Part shown: positions 53,401 through 58,782 of the stretch, piece by piece
How positions within the stretch are numbered: position 1 is the stretch's first letter
Layout: every line of letters starts with the position of its first letter
Assembly (NCBI RefSeq): GCF_018070565.1
Contig: NZ_JAGPXL010000013.1
Span: forward strand, 1-64,000
DNA from: Streptomyces sp. B93
Lineage (GTDB): Bacteria > Actinomycetota > Actinomycetes > Streptomycetales > Streptomycetaceae
Direction: 5' to 3'
DNA length: 64,000 bases
Notes under the pieces: model-generated
Told to the model about the DNA's origin: nothing
Database searches by the model: none
The model's input: only the letters and a program-made list of their open reading frames with translations
Position numbers and translations under genes: made by a program

Positions 53401-53637
53401 CGCACCCCCACCACCTTGTGGCTGGCGCAGCGCCCCGTCCAGGACCGCGTCCTGGCCCCCGCACCGGCCGCACCGGACGCCTGGAACGCGTATCTGACCG
53501 AGCCGTACGCCGTACGCCGCGTCGACACCGACCACTACGAACTCCTCGCCCAGCCCCATGTGCGGGCCCTCGCCGCCGCGCTGGCCACGCCTTTGGACGC
53601 CGCGCACACCGCCCTGTCCCACCCCGACGGACGCTGA
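44467..53637 (+). CDS. hybrid NRPS-PKS, A-T-C-A-T-KS-KR-ACP-TE, no acyltransferase
   Basis: 3056 residues from ATG 44467, overlapping the previous stop (ATGA). A1 (about 10-500; FVFYTSGSTGRPKG at 152, pocket FDAISFEVW); T1 S548; C (about 605-1020) H729-H730-x3-D-G in HHVAVDG; A2 (about 1045-1520; TLFTSGSTGTPKG, pocket FDVSFQEIL, HYGPTETHVV); T2 S1580; KS C1793, H1929, H1967; a short linker with no GHSxG acyltransferase; KR GGTGGIGS at 2449 and Y2583; ACP S2755; TE S2886 in GWSFG and H3023. Malonyl must be loaded in trans. Logic: two amino acids, one C2 extension, ketoreduction to a beta-hydroxy acid, release. Confidence 0.95.
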   Translation: MTPPAPSDAASALAAAVLTQARRTPGATAVQDGTRTLDYAELDMLSARVTERLWARGVRPGHSVAVALPRSWQLICVMLGIRRAGATVVPLDRLSPPDRQHHILTDCGAVTVIRDDHGTPPGLRPGPLLDPLEPADPPAPADSAATGTATGFVFYTSGSTGRPKGVEVTDAGVLRLARPGYIRLWPGARYACLSNPAFDAISFEVWAPLLTGGTCVILDDTEVHSPSLLARTLRTRRIDTLFITVALFNAVVEKVPECFADASQVLIGGERLNVPLIRRWYDANPASRTRLHNVYGPTEATTFALCHPIARDFSGVTIPIGTVLPGTGMLLHTADGPRAEPGTVAELLLSGEALARGYRNLPAQTRRSFVELPDEHGRPRRWYRTGDLVRQDTDGLVTYVGRADRQVKVRGFRIEPGEVERQLLAHPAVRQAHVCTLRDPSDRNELLAFLVLGDDLGFDAYERHLTATLPSYMRPHRTHLVSELPLTANGKVDQAALVRGAGPAWTRTHRSEAPVSGRHRPVLELAEEILKVTGLRPEDRWTASGGDSLKALQFRFEILQRHGVDLPQSLVLRSDFAALTDAVLAPAAVAADHPPVPAARAATDAPATDEQERLWLLHQRDPDDRSYDVPLVLDIEGRVDARVLRRAVRTLVERHPALRTRLVPTPDGLRQQAEEPYDPWQEADARAGEGWQETAGRFFARPFDLTDHRMLRVAWAQRPNGGLLLLHLHHVAVDGWSLNLLFRDLSEACAERGGRPAPVTTPLDFARWQRTWHATPAYEHRRAALRAHYGHTPEASPVLPVPAGPARRQARLLRTSLDLVRRAAVDRRAAELGLTRFQFLVSAFTASVYGVTGQSRPLIATPVANRPRPEFAETVGMFANTALLGLAARPEDSLGAHLSAHAETVRTVLEGQDVALADVLTEPALRGRAPLFDYLFVLENTRFEAVRLDGCAIRPRWPEPLGAKCALTLSVVEHEGGFDCLWEYRDDIGADRAEAAARLFGQALDQLTTNPGVLLRDLVTPYRLAPHDTGRGSAPDPDFTTVAEGFAWQRARTPDAPAVTDGRRRLTYAELDAQANELAALLSARLPADPTAPASVALYLQPSVEHVVAVLAAARLNLTVVPLDPAYPPQLLRHVLGQTDPLCVLAAPGDLGLLDGLAPPHLPRHPLVLADAPQAATVPHRPAVRPLYTLFTSGSTGTPKGVQVPDLTLCNLLTWQRTEGGLAQPAVTQQFSMLSFDVSFQEILTTLCSGGLLRLVEPAWRHDVPALLDQLEAGGAERIFLPYVALQLLAEHGVSSGRFPSRLREVVTAGEQLVCTDVIRRWFAGLPGARLFNHYGPTETHVVSALCLEGDPAAWPARPAIGRPVSHAVLRVVDECGLPVPPGVTGELLIGGPMAARCYLGGPDTHHDRFIDDPDAGTFYRTGDLAHFGPEGLLHYAGRDDGQVKLGGHRLELGQVEAALLRFPEITHAVASVADGRLTASLECRGDDPDPARLAAHLARLLPAHVRVARFRRLTELPRTPSGKLDRRAALTAPGHELRAPGGTASALSPLERRLTDLFEAVTGKAVAVDQRFFDAGATSLDLMRFQLRCSGPGDLPFTVPDLFEHVTPRALARLLDGRARTADPGHGTAPVRPSDEPVAVIGMAVRLPGAPDLAAFWDLVTSGRRGIEHFPAPQGKVGARSQMAGLLAFDPGRFTISPHEARLMDPQQRHLLMNCVEALAHTGLADPGTRRVGLVASCGENTYGQRMLREGDPDKLPDAFRLALHQEKDFLATKAAYHLGLTGPAFTLQSACSSSLAGVHVAAGLLRQDDADVMLVGGVLVDTELTGGYTYRPQHIFSPDGHCRPFSANAQGTVGGSGAGVVVLKPLAAARRDGDTVYAVITGSGLNNDGHDKLGYSAPSVAGQRAAIRAALLRSGRDATDLGYVEAHGTGTRLGDPVEAAALRQAYGLADNARVALSSVKSQIGHLGAAAGIVGLVRAVLAVHHGIIPPTADFDRLNPQIDDGAFRVPVTAEPWPGDQPRVAAVSSFGVGGTNAHLLLEQPGPAPVPVPDPAESLPCLPLSGSSPAAVRADARRVASYLTARPETYPQVLRHLQAGRPALAHRAGAVCPDAASAVAWLCSAFEVTAPDPRDPVPVQGRDPHALTRAWANGHTIDWPRGPAQAPWDFPPPAFDTTEHDFPRAAIAAAGAIPPADDTVRPDRLPADQWLHQPLWTRLRRARTVAHQPLRTAVVVTDGSADAGRWRFLEDHYARLIVVRATRDRALTRLGEDCYAADPADTGQLAAVLDTPAVRSAAGVDWLHALPLALGEVLDDDVLETAQWACLDTVAALARALADLPGVQRPRVRLLSHGAQPVTGTVRTPAAGLLGAALEVPRQELGVQLHWTDLPTHRPADWAAYLPDLLLDETLTAPQSALRDGFWWHRVLQPVTARSPDPLAQVSPGTHLVLGGTGGIGSTLAARVLRHPGNRVVLLARGTETPSVLRPHQDRVALVQADLASDDLAQVAARLAPHLAGLAGIVHAAGTAAGALLARRDPAAARLTTAAKLRGVLLVERLIAEHGPAYALYCSSMAARFGGTGQFDYAAANACLDACAHYTPPGGTDATARTSIGWDAWREVGMAQHAGITDARHHDHLAVALTPEDGAELFERALGLRLPHLMVSTTPLDQAHHFYAPAAAASAAKPAGPPRPSGTPQTALPGPFTGEATAGAGPASRAPATPVPADPTAGLTEIARSLLGVDTIDPQAALYGLGTDSLTLLELLEEVKRRYGTDIDLSRLSHRVSLAEIAGHLRTAAGPATVEAEVWQRGTGREVLCLVHPVGGDIQAYQPLAAALPPDLTLCLIPDPRLRDPGLPAHSIADRAAPYLEAVRAAVPGTDRRLLLAGWSFGAWTALSMAALAEERGHPVDSLHLLDPPPPGTGDRYAAYDDEQVAAVFARELSGSGADRLTAAGRAYAERLARCCRANLTAMAGHRLPRLTRTPTTLWLAQRPVQDRVLAPAPAAPDAWNAYLTEPYAVRRVDTDHYELLAQPHVRALAAALATPLDAAHTALSHPDGR

Positions 53638-53647
53638 GGAGGCCGCC

Positions 53648-54733
53648 GTGTCCCACCCCTACGCCCGTCTGCCCGCACGGTCCTTCTGGCGTACCGCCGT
53701 CGCCGAGCCCGGCCCCGCTGACATCACCGACCTGTGGACGCCGAAGTTCGCCATCGGCACCAACGCCCCCGTCGTCACCGCCGGATCCTGCTTCGCCGCC
53801 CACATCGGACGCGCTCTGCTGAGCGAGGGCATGCACTGGTACGACGCTGAACTCCCGCCGCCGGGCCTGACGCCCGCCGAGCAGGCGGCCCGCGGCTACC
53901 GCCGCTTCTCCTTCCGGACCGGAAACATCTACACCGCGGCGGCACTGCGCCAGTGGGTCGGCTGGGCACTCGGCGAAGAGAAACCACCCGAGGAGGTGTG
54001 GCAGGACAACGGAGCCTTCTACGATCCCTACCGGCCCTCCGTGGAACCGGACGGCTTCGCCTCCCGGGAGGACCTGCTGGCGGCCCGCGAGGTCACCCTG
54101 GCCGCCATCCGCACCGCCCTCGCCAGAGCCAACGTCCTTGTCTTCACCCTCGGCCTGACCGAGGCCTGGCACGACACCGCGACGGACACGGTGCTGCCGA
54201 CGTGTCCGGGCACCGTCCGCGGCACCTTCGACCCGTCCCGGCACGTCTTGCGCCAGCACACGGTGGCCCGCGTCGTCGACGACCTGACGGCCGTCCTGGC
54301 TCTGGCCCGCGGTGTCAACCCCCGGCTGCGCACGGTCCTCACGGTCTCCCCGGTTCCGCTGACGGCGACCGCCACCGGCCGCCACGCCCTGGTCGCCACC
54401 ACCCACTCCAAGTCGGTGCTGCGTGCGGCGGCCGGCCAGCTCGCCGACGCCTCCCACGACGTCGACTACTTCCCGTCGTACGAGATCGTCGCGGGCTTCC
54501 CGTACCGGGCGGCCTTCTTCGCACCGAACCTGCGCACGGTCACCCCCGAGGGCGTGGCCTTCGTGATGCGGCACTTCCTGGGCGCTCTGCGGCCGGGGAG
54601 CGACCCGGTGACGCGCTCCCAGCTGCCCGCGCCGGCCCCGGCCACCCCTGTCACCGGCGGAGAGGACCACTGGTGTGACGACGCCGTGCTCGACTACTAC
54701 AACCCCAGCACCCCGCTTCCTCCTGCTCGGTGA
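53648..54733 (+). CDS. GSCFA-domain protein
   Basis: 361 residues from GTG 53648 (GAGGAG upstream), 10 bp after the NRPS-PKS stop. The namesake motif GSCFA occurs at about 46-50 with S47, in VTAGSCFAAHIGRAL. Further family segments are RFSFRTGNIYTAAALRQW and VFTLGLTEAWHD. GSCFA proteins are distant relatives of SGNH esterases or acyltransferases; the serine would be the nucleophile. The family is mostly linked to polysaccharide genes, so its place in an NRPS-PKS operon is unusual. It overlaps the next gene by 59 nt. A role in acylation or hydrolysis of the product is inferred. Confidence 0.8.
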   Translation: MSHPYARLPARSFWRTAVAEPGPADITDLWTPKFAIGTNAPVVTAGSCFAAHIGRALLSEGMHWYDAELPPPGLTPAEQAARGYRRFSFRTGNIYTAAALRQWVGWALGEEKPPEEVWQDNGAFYDPYRPSVEPDGFASREDLLAAREVTLAAIRTALARANVLVFTLGLTEAWHDTATDTVLPTCPGTVRGTFDPSRHVLRQHTVARVVDDLTAVLALARGVNPRLRTVLTVSPVPLTATATGRHALVATTHSKSVLRAAAGQLADASHDVDYFPSYEIVAGFPYRAAFFAPNLRTVTPEGVAFVMRHFLGALRPGSDPVTRSQLPAPAPATPVTGGEDHWCDDAVLDYYNPSTPLPPAR

Positions 54734-55373
54734 CTCCCACGCCGGATGTGTCGGGCGCGCCGCCCGGGAGGCCGCTCTGCCCTTCGTGGGCGGCCCCCTC
54801 GGTTCCGGGCGGGATTTCCTCGGGCCGTTCTTCGACGTCGACGGCGGCACGCTCACCTTCCGGGACGCGCACGCGCAGCGACTGTTCCGAGAGTTCCTGG
54901 ACGCCCTGGAGGTCACCGAGCTGGGCGGGCTCAAGGCGCCGCTCGTGTGCACCTTCGGGCTGAGTGCCCACACCCTGGCCACCCGGCAGAACTGGGACAT
55001 CCACCGCGACCGGCACGGCACCGTCCCCGAGGCGTTCCTGCGCAGCGCACTGTTCACCGACCTGATCCGGGCGAGCGTCCGCGGTGCGCTCGCCTTCTAC
55101 GCGCACACGGCCGCCCACGGACTGCGGGTGCTGGCCCCGCTGCCGCCGCAGCGCGTCCCCGGCATGTCCGACCCCGCCGTCTTCTTCGCCGCCCAGGACA
55201 TCGTCGGCGCCGAACTCGCCACCCGCGGCATCGAGATCGTCGACGTGCGCGACAAGGTCACCGACGGCACGGGACACCAGCGAGCCGCCTTCTGCCAGAA
55301 GGACGACACCATCCACGGCAACGACGCCTTCGGCCGCCTCGTCGTAGCCGACCTCCTCGACCACGGACTCTGA
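54675..55373 (+). CDS. SGNH-hydrolase-like protein
   Basis: 232 residues from GTG 54675, the only start in frame before the fold; it lies 59 nt inside the GSCFA gene. Residues 15-24 read FLLLGDSHAG, with S21 in the GDSH block I of SGNH esterases. The C-terminal KDDTIHGNDAFG has the aspartate and histidine expected of block V, so a Ser-Asp-His triad is plausible. No signal peptide. It is the second consecutive serine-hydrolase-like protein of the cluster. Acyl transfer, deacylation or self-resistance are possible roles; no evidence separates them. Confidence 0.65.
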   Translation: MTTPCSTTTTPAPRFLLLGDSHAGCVGRAAREAALPFVGGPLGSGRDFLGPFFDVDGGTLTFRDAHAQRLFREFLDALEVTELGGLKAPLVCTFGLSAHTLATRQNWDIHRDRHGTVPEAFLRSALFTDLIRASVRGALAFYAHTAAHGLRVLAPLPPQRVPGMSDPAVFFAAQDIVGAELATRGIEIVDVRDKVTDGTGHQRAAFCQKDDTIHGNDAFGRLVVADLLDHGL

Positions 55374-55402
55374 CCCCGCTCCCCCACCCCAGGAGGTACC
55401 TC

Positions 55403-56281
55403 ATGGAGGACTACGCACTGCGAGCCCTGGAACAGCTCACCACCCGCCCCGCCGAGCACTACGACACCCTCACCCTCACACCGCTCACCCCGGTACTGGG
55501 CGCCGAGGTCACCGGCCTCGACCTCTCAAGAGAACTGACCCCCCGGCAGGAGAAGGAACTCAAGCACGCCTTCCACGCCCACCACGTCCTCGTCTTCCGC
55601 GACCAGGACCTGACCCCCGAGGAACACAAGCGGTTCGCGGGCGTCTTCGGTGGACTGCACCCCGTCGCCCTCCCCGCCGAGGGATCCGACCCGCACATCC
55701 TGGACATCAGGGCGGGCAAGGACTCCAAAGCCGTCGCCGGCAACGGCTGGCACTCCGACGGCACCGCCGACGCCGAGCCCTCCCTCGGCTCCACGCTGTA
55801 CATCACCACGATCCCCGAGGGCGGCAGCGGCGGCGACACCCTGTTCGCCAACATGCACCTCGCCTACGACCTGCTCTCCCCCACCCTGCGGGGCTTCCTG
55901 GACGGCCTGACCGCACTCCACGACGGCGCCAAGCCCTGGACAGACGCCGGGCTGACCCCGCCTCCCGAGTACGACGTGCCGCGCACCGAACAGCCGGTCG
56001 TCGTCCGCCACCCGGACTACGGCCGCAAGCTGCTCTTCGTCAACGCCCCCTACACCTCACACATCACCCAGCTGTCGCGCACCGAGAGCGACGCCCTGCT
56101 GACGATGCTGTACGCGCACATCGCCCAGACCCCGCTCCTGCACTGCCGCGTCCGCTGGCAGCAGCGCACCCTCGTGCTCTGGGACAACCGCAGCGTCCAG
56201 CACCACGCCGTGTGGGACTACTTCCCGCACACCCGTGAGGGGCGCCGCGTGGCCATCGACGGCAGCCGACTGCACAGCTGA
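55403..56281 (+). CDS. TauD/TfdA-family Fe(II)/2-oxoglutarate dioxygenase
   Basis: 292 residues from ATG 55403 (AGGAGG at 55391-55396). It begins with LTPLTPVLGAEVTGLDLSREL, the typical TauD start, and has the iron-binding H117-x-D119 in GWHSDGT. The distal histidine is probably H267 in NRSVQHHAVWDY, and the 2-oxoglutarate arginine lies in REGRRVAIDG. All cofactor residues are present. In biosynthetic clusters such enzymes hydroxylate amino acids, free or carrier-bound, or the finished product. It lies 29 bp after the SGNH gene in the same operon. The substrate is not predictable. Confidence 0.9.
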   Translation: MEDYALRALEQLTTRPAEHYDTLTLTPLTPVLGAEVTGLDLSRELTPRQEKELKHAFHAHHVLVFRDQDLTPEEHKRFAGVFGGLHPVALPAEGSDPHILDIRAGKDSKAVAGNGWHSDGTADAEPSLGSTLYITTIPEGGSGGDTLFANMHLAYDLLSPTLRGFLDGLTALHDGAKPWTDAGLTPPPEYDVPRTEQPVVVRHPDYGRKLLFVNAPYTSHITQLSRTESDALLTMLYAHIAQTPLLHCRVRWQQRTLVLWDNRSVQHHAVWDYFPHTREGRRVAIDGSRLHS

Positions 56282-56312
56282 CCAGGTCCCCCGACGAAAG
56301 TGAAGGCGCCCC

Positions 56313-57149
56313 GTGACCCCGCCCGCCGGCCGTGCCGCGTTCCGTGCCGCGCTGCGCGCCCAGCCCGCCGAACCTCCGGACCCGGCCACCGTGGGCGGGG
56401 CGGCCCCGCCCGCCTGGGCGTGGCACCTCGCGACCGCTCTTCACGGCCTGCTGCCGTCCGACGTCGCGGACGACTGGGCGGGGCGGCTGCACACCGTCCT
56501 CGCCCAGCCCGCTCCCGCGGGCCTGTACGCCGTCCACCGCTGGCAGGCCGGCACGGTCCTGCCGTTGCTGGCCCGCACGGTCCACGCGCAGGACACCGCC
56601 GCGGTGACCGCGCTGGCCGGCCTGCACACCTCGGCGGAAAGGGGCACACCCGCGGGCCGTGACCGGTGGCGGCCAGCGCTCACCGCCGTCCTCCTGCGCC
56701 TGCATGACGCGGCCTACGACCGGACGAGCGCGTACGCCCAGTCCCACACCGGCGCCCGTGACTTCGCACTGGCCAACGGCTTCTCCGCAGCTGAAGCCGA
56801 CACCTACGGCCACGAGTACGCACGCCTCAGCAGCGACGCCAACGCGCGTGCCTTCGCCGAGTCACACGCGCAGGCACTCGGCGAGGCCCTCACGGACGCG
56901 TACGCTACCGGCAGTCCCGAGGCGTACGCGGACACCTGGCCCGGGGCGCAGGCCCGTGCGGTCGTACGGGCCGTTGCGGGAACCGCGCCGCCGGGCGGCG
57001 CCGCGTCCGCCGCCGTCCGCCTGGCAGACGGTCTGGTCACGGCGCTGCGGCCCGGCGAGGACCCAGCATCACGTGGCGCATCAGGTCGCCGCGTACCACC
57101 CGCAGACCCCTCACCAGCGCCCGCACACAGGCCGAGGAGAACGGACTGA
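56313..57149 (+). CDS. protein of unknown function ending the NRPS-PKS operon
   Basis: 278 residues from GTG 56313, 31 bp after the dioxygenase. It is alanine-rich and helical, with no signal peptide, membrane segment or known catalytic motif. A region of repeated helices includes AYAQSHTGARDFALANGF, DTYGHEYARLSSDANARAF and ESHAQALGEALTDAYATG, rich in aromatic residues at regular spacing. The last about 25 residues are proline/arginine-rich and may be a drifted tail. I do not recognise the family. Position suggests a role with the cluster product. Confidence 0.65.
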   Translation: MTPPAGRAAFRAALRAQPAEPPDPATVGGAAPPAWAWHLATALHGLLPSDVADDWAGRLHTVLAQPAPAGLYAVHRWQAGTVLPLLARTVHAQDTAAVTALAGLHTSAERGTPAGRDRWRPALTAVLLRLHDAAYDRTSAYAQSHTGARDFALANGFSAAEADTYGHEYARLSSDANARAFAESHAQALGEALTDAYATGSPEAYADTWPGAQARAVVRAVAGTAPPGGAASAAVRLADGLVTALRPGEDPASRGASGRRVPPADPSPAPAHRPRRTD

Positions 57150-57326
57150 CCCTGTGCTGCGGTAATCGACCGGTTCGGACGCCGCTCATCCATCGCCTCG
57201 GCCGGCGGATTCCCCCGATGACGGATCCCTGCGCCTCTCACACCCGGCGGTCCACGAGGCTCTCCGCCCCCAGGGCGTAGCCTTCACCGCCATCGGCTAC
57301 GGCGGCTGACCTCATAGGGCAACGTC

Positions 57327-57548
57327 CTATGCGCCCGCGGTGTCCTCGGCCTCCCAGCGAAGCAGGTCGCCTGGTTGGCACTTGAGCACCTCGCAGAGCG
57401 CGGCGAGTGTCGCAAAGCGCACCGCCTTGGCGCGGCCGTTTTTGAGTACCGCCAAATTGGCGGGCGTGATCCCCACGCGGTCCGCGAGCTCGCCCACAGA
57501 CATCTTCCGCCTGGCCAGCATCACGTCGATGTCGACGGCGATCGGCAT
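57327..57548 (-). CDS. small XRE-family regulator
   Basis: 73 residues from ATG 57548, whose ATGA overlaps the stop of the DUF2975 gene. Almost the whole protein is one Cro/CI helix-turn-helix: DVMLARRKMSVGELADRVGITPANLAVLKNGRAKAVRF, ending LCEVLKCQPGDLLRWE. This short type is the usual partner of DUF2975 membrane proteins in many Gram-positives. It probably represses its own operon through the palindrome at 58070-58090 (inference). Confidence 0.85.
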   Translation of the reverse strand: MPIAVDIDVMLARRKMSVGELADRVGITPANLAVLKNGRAKAVRFATLAALCEVLKCQPGDLLRWEAEDTAGA

Positions 57549-58054
57549 CAGATCACCTCGTCCAACTCCGCCTGCATCTGCGCCGCTTCCAAGTCGCGCG
57601 CGACGGCCTGGGCGAGCAGCATCCGCAGCACGAGCACGATGAGCGCAACCCCCAGGATCGCCACGCCAACCCCGCCCATGATGAGGGTGACGCCCGGGTC
57701 GTCCTGCTGGCCGGGCGCGTTCAGGGTCGTGGCCGCGAACCAGGCGAGAGCAGCCGCGACGATCGCTCCGATGGTGACATCCACGTACCGGAAGGCGGCG
57801 TGGGAGAACACAGTTCCGCGTCGCACCATCGTCACCAGTCGCCACACACAGACCAGGGCGACCTGGGCCGCCCCGATGCCCAGGATCGTGATCACGCGCA
57901 GCGGGGTCAGTGGGAGCGCCCCGTCCTCCGGGTCGCTCCCACTGACCAACGCCCAAACCATCACCGCCTGTACGAACACGGTACCGGTGAGCACCGCTAC
58001 GAGCACGGCGCGGAGCGCGCCCACCGTCAGCTTTCCCACACCTAGTCCTCCCAT
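57548..58054 (-). CDS. DUF2975 membrane protein
   Basis: 168 residues from ATG 58054; a longer frame would cross the palindrome. Four hydrophobic segments (about 12-35, 48-68, 85-108, 120-145) fit the DUF2975 layout, with the acidic C-terminal tail DLEAAQMQAELDEV in the cytoplasm. The molecular function of the family is unknown; with its XRE partner it may sense membrane or envelope state. It is the first gene of a two-gene operon. Confidence 0.8.
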   Translation of the reverse strand: MGGLGVGKLTVGALRAVLVAVLTGTVFVQAVMVWALVSGSDPEDGALPLTPLRVITILGIGAAQVALVCVWRLVTMVRRGTVFSHAAFRYVDVTIGAIVAAALAWFAATTLNAPGQQDDPGVTLIMGGVGVAILGVALIVLVLRMLLAQAVARDLEAAQMQAELDEVI

Positions 58055-58069
58055 CGAGTCGCGATCGGA

Positions 58070-58090
58070 ATCTATCGACTCTCGATAGAT
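58070..58090. promoter_or_regulatory. perfect palindrome upstream of the DUF2975/XRE operon
   Basis: ATCTATCGA and TCGATAGAT are perfect 9-bp arms around CTC, 15 bp upstream of the DUF2975 start. AT-rich against its surroundings. Probable XRE operator. Confidence 0.7.
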
Positions 58091-58603
58091 CACGCAAGCG
58101 TCGAAGGGGCGGGCGAGCAACGGCCTCCGCACCACGGCAGGATGCCGTCACCCCCCTCCCACCGCATGGCGCGCCGGATCGGACACCATGCGAATACGGC
58201 GAATTACCGCCCGACAGCATGGGCCACCCGCGCACGGCCAAAGACCGGCTTGCCATTCCAGGCAGCTCACGGAGAATTAGCGCGTCGCAATGCCGTCGCA
58301 CGGTCACGGCGGTAATGAAGCGGAGCTGTATTCGCGTTTCCGTTTCCAGCGAGGCGCTGCCGGCCGGGGCGGCAGCGAGCGGCGGCAGCACCGAGGGACG
58401 GGTCATGTCCGCAACTTCCCTCTGTTTGCGGGGACTTCATAATCTCCAAGACAGGCGGGACAAACGGATCAAGGTGCGGCATTCGAGGAATGCGACATAA
58501 ATCCGGCGCCCGCTTGAATTTCCCTCAGGCGGGGATCGACGTGGCCGGAGGCCGTCACTAAGGTGTCCGCTGGCACCTGCACGGCACCCCAAAAGGTGGC
58601 CTG
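58091..58603. other. 513-bp intergenic region ahead of the RiPP cluster
   Basis: Holds part of the DUF2975 promoter and presumably that of the SARP unit. Short frames on both strands (for example 58267-58482 minus) were read for a Cys/Ser/Thr-rich precursor peptide; none convinces. Confidence 0.4.
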
Positions 58604-58777
58604 ATGTCTGGTGCCGCAGAGTCGTCCCCGTTCCGCGTTTCCACTCTGGTCATCGAGCGTTCAAAAAAGGCCGTCAGCACCCCCAAGACCTCGCACACTC
58701 GTATTCCTGACCGGTCCCGGCAGCGAGCTAGACCAGCCGCCCGCCCGTACCGTCAGCAGACAAAGACGGAGCGATAA
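58604..58777 (+). CDS. possible 57-residue peptide directly upstream of the SARP gene
   Basis: ATG 58604 follows AGGTGG and opens 57 codons ending in TAA 5 nt before the SARP ATG. The product (MSGAAESSPFRVSTLVIERS ... RQQTKTER) is Ser/Thr/Arg-rich and has no cysteine. It may be a coupled leader peptide for SARP translation. A RiPP precursor is possible but not supported, as there is no clear leader-core division. Confidence 0.35.
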   Translation: MSGAAESSPFRVSTLVIERSKKAVSTPKTSHTRIPDRSRQRARPAARPYRQQTKTER

Positions 58778-58782
58778 AGAGG

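Noticed and set aside
50632..53622. Long minus-strand frames opposite the PKS half of the second assembly protein
   Set aside because: Opposite a gene with every catalytic motif in place; composition is that of an antisense shadow.
57150..57326. Protein-like tail (HPAVHEALRPQGVAF) between the NRPS operon and the XRE gene
   Set aside because: Too short, not in frame with a start, and broken; a 6-bp CATAGG/CCTATG repeat at about 57316-57334 is too weak to call a terminator.
58267..58482. Minus-strand 71-residue frame considered as RiPP precursor
   Set aside because: Opposite strand to the RiPP genes, only two cysteines, no leader-core boundary and no conserved leader motif.
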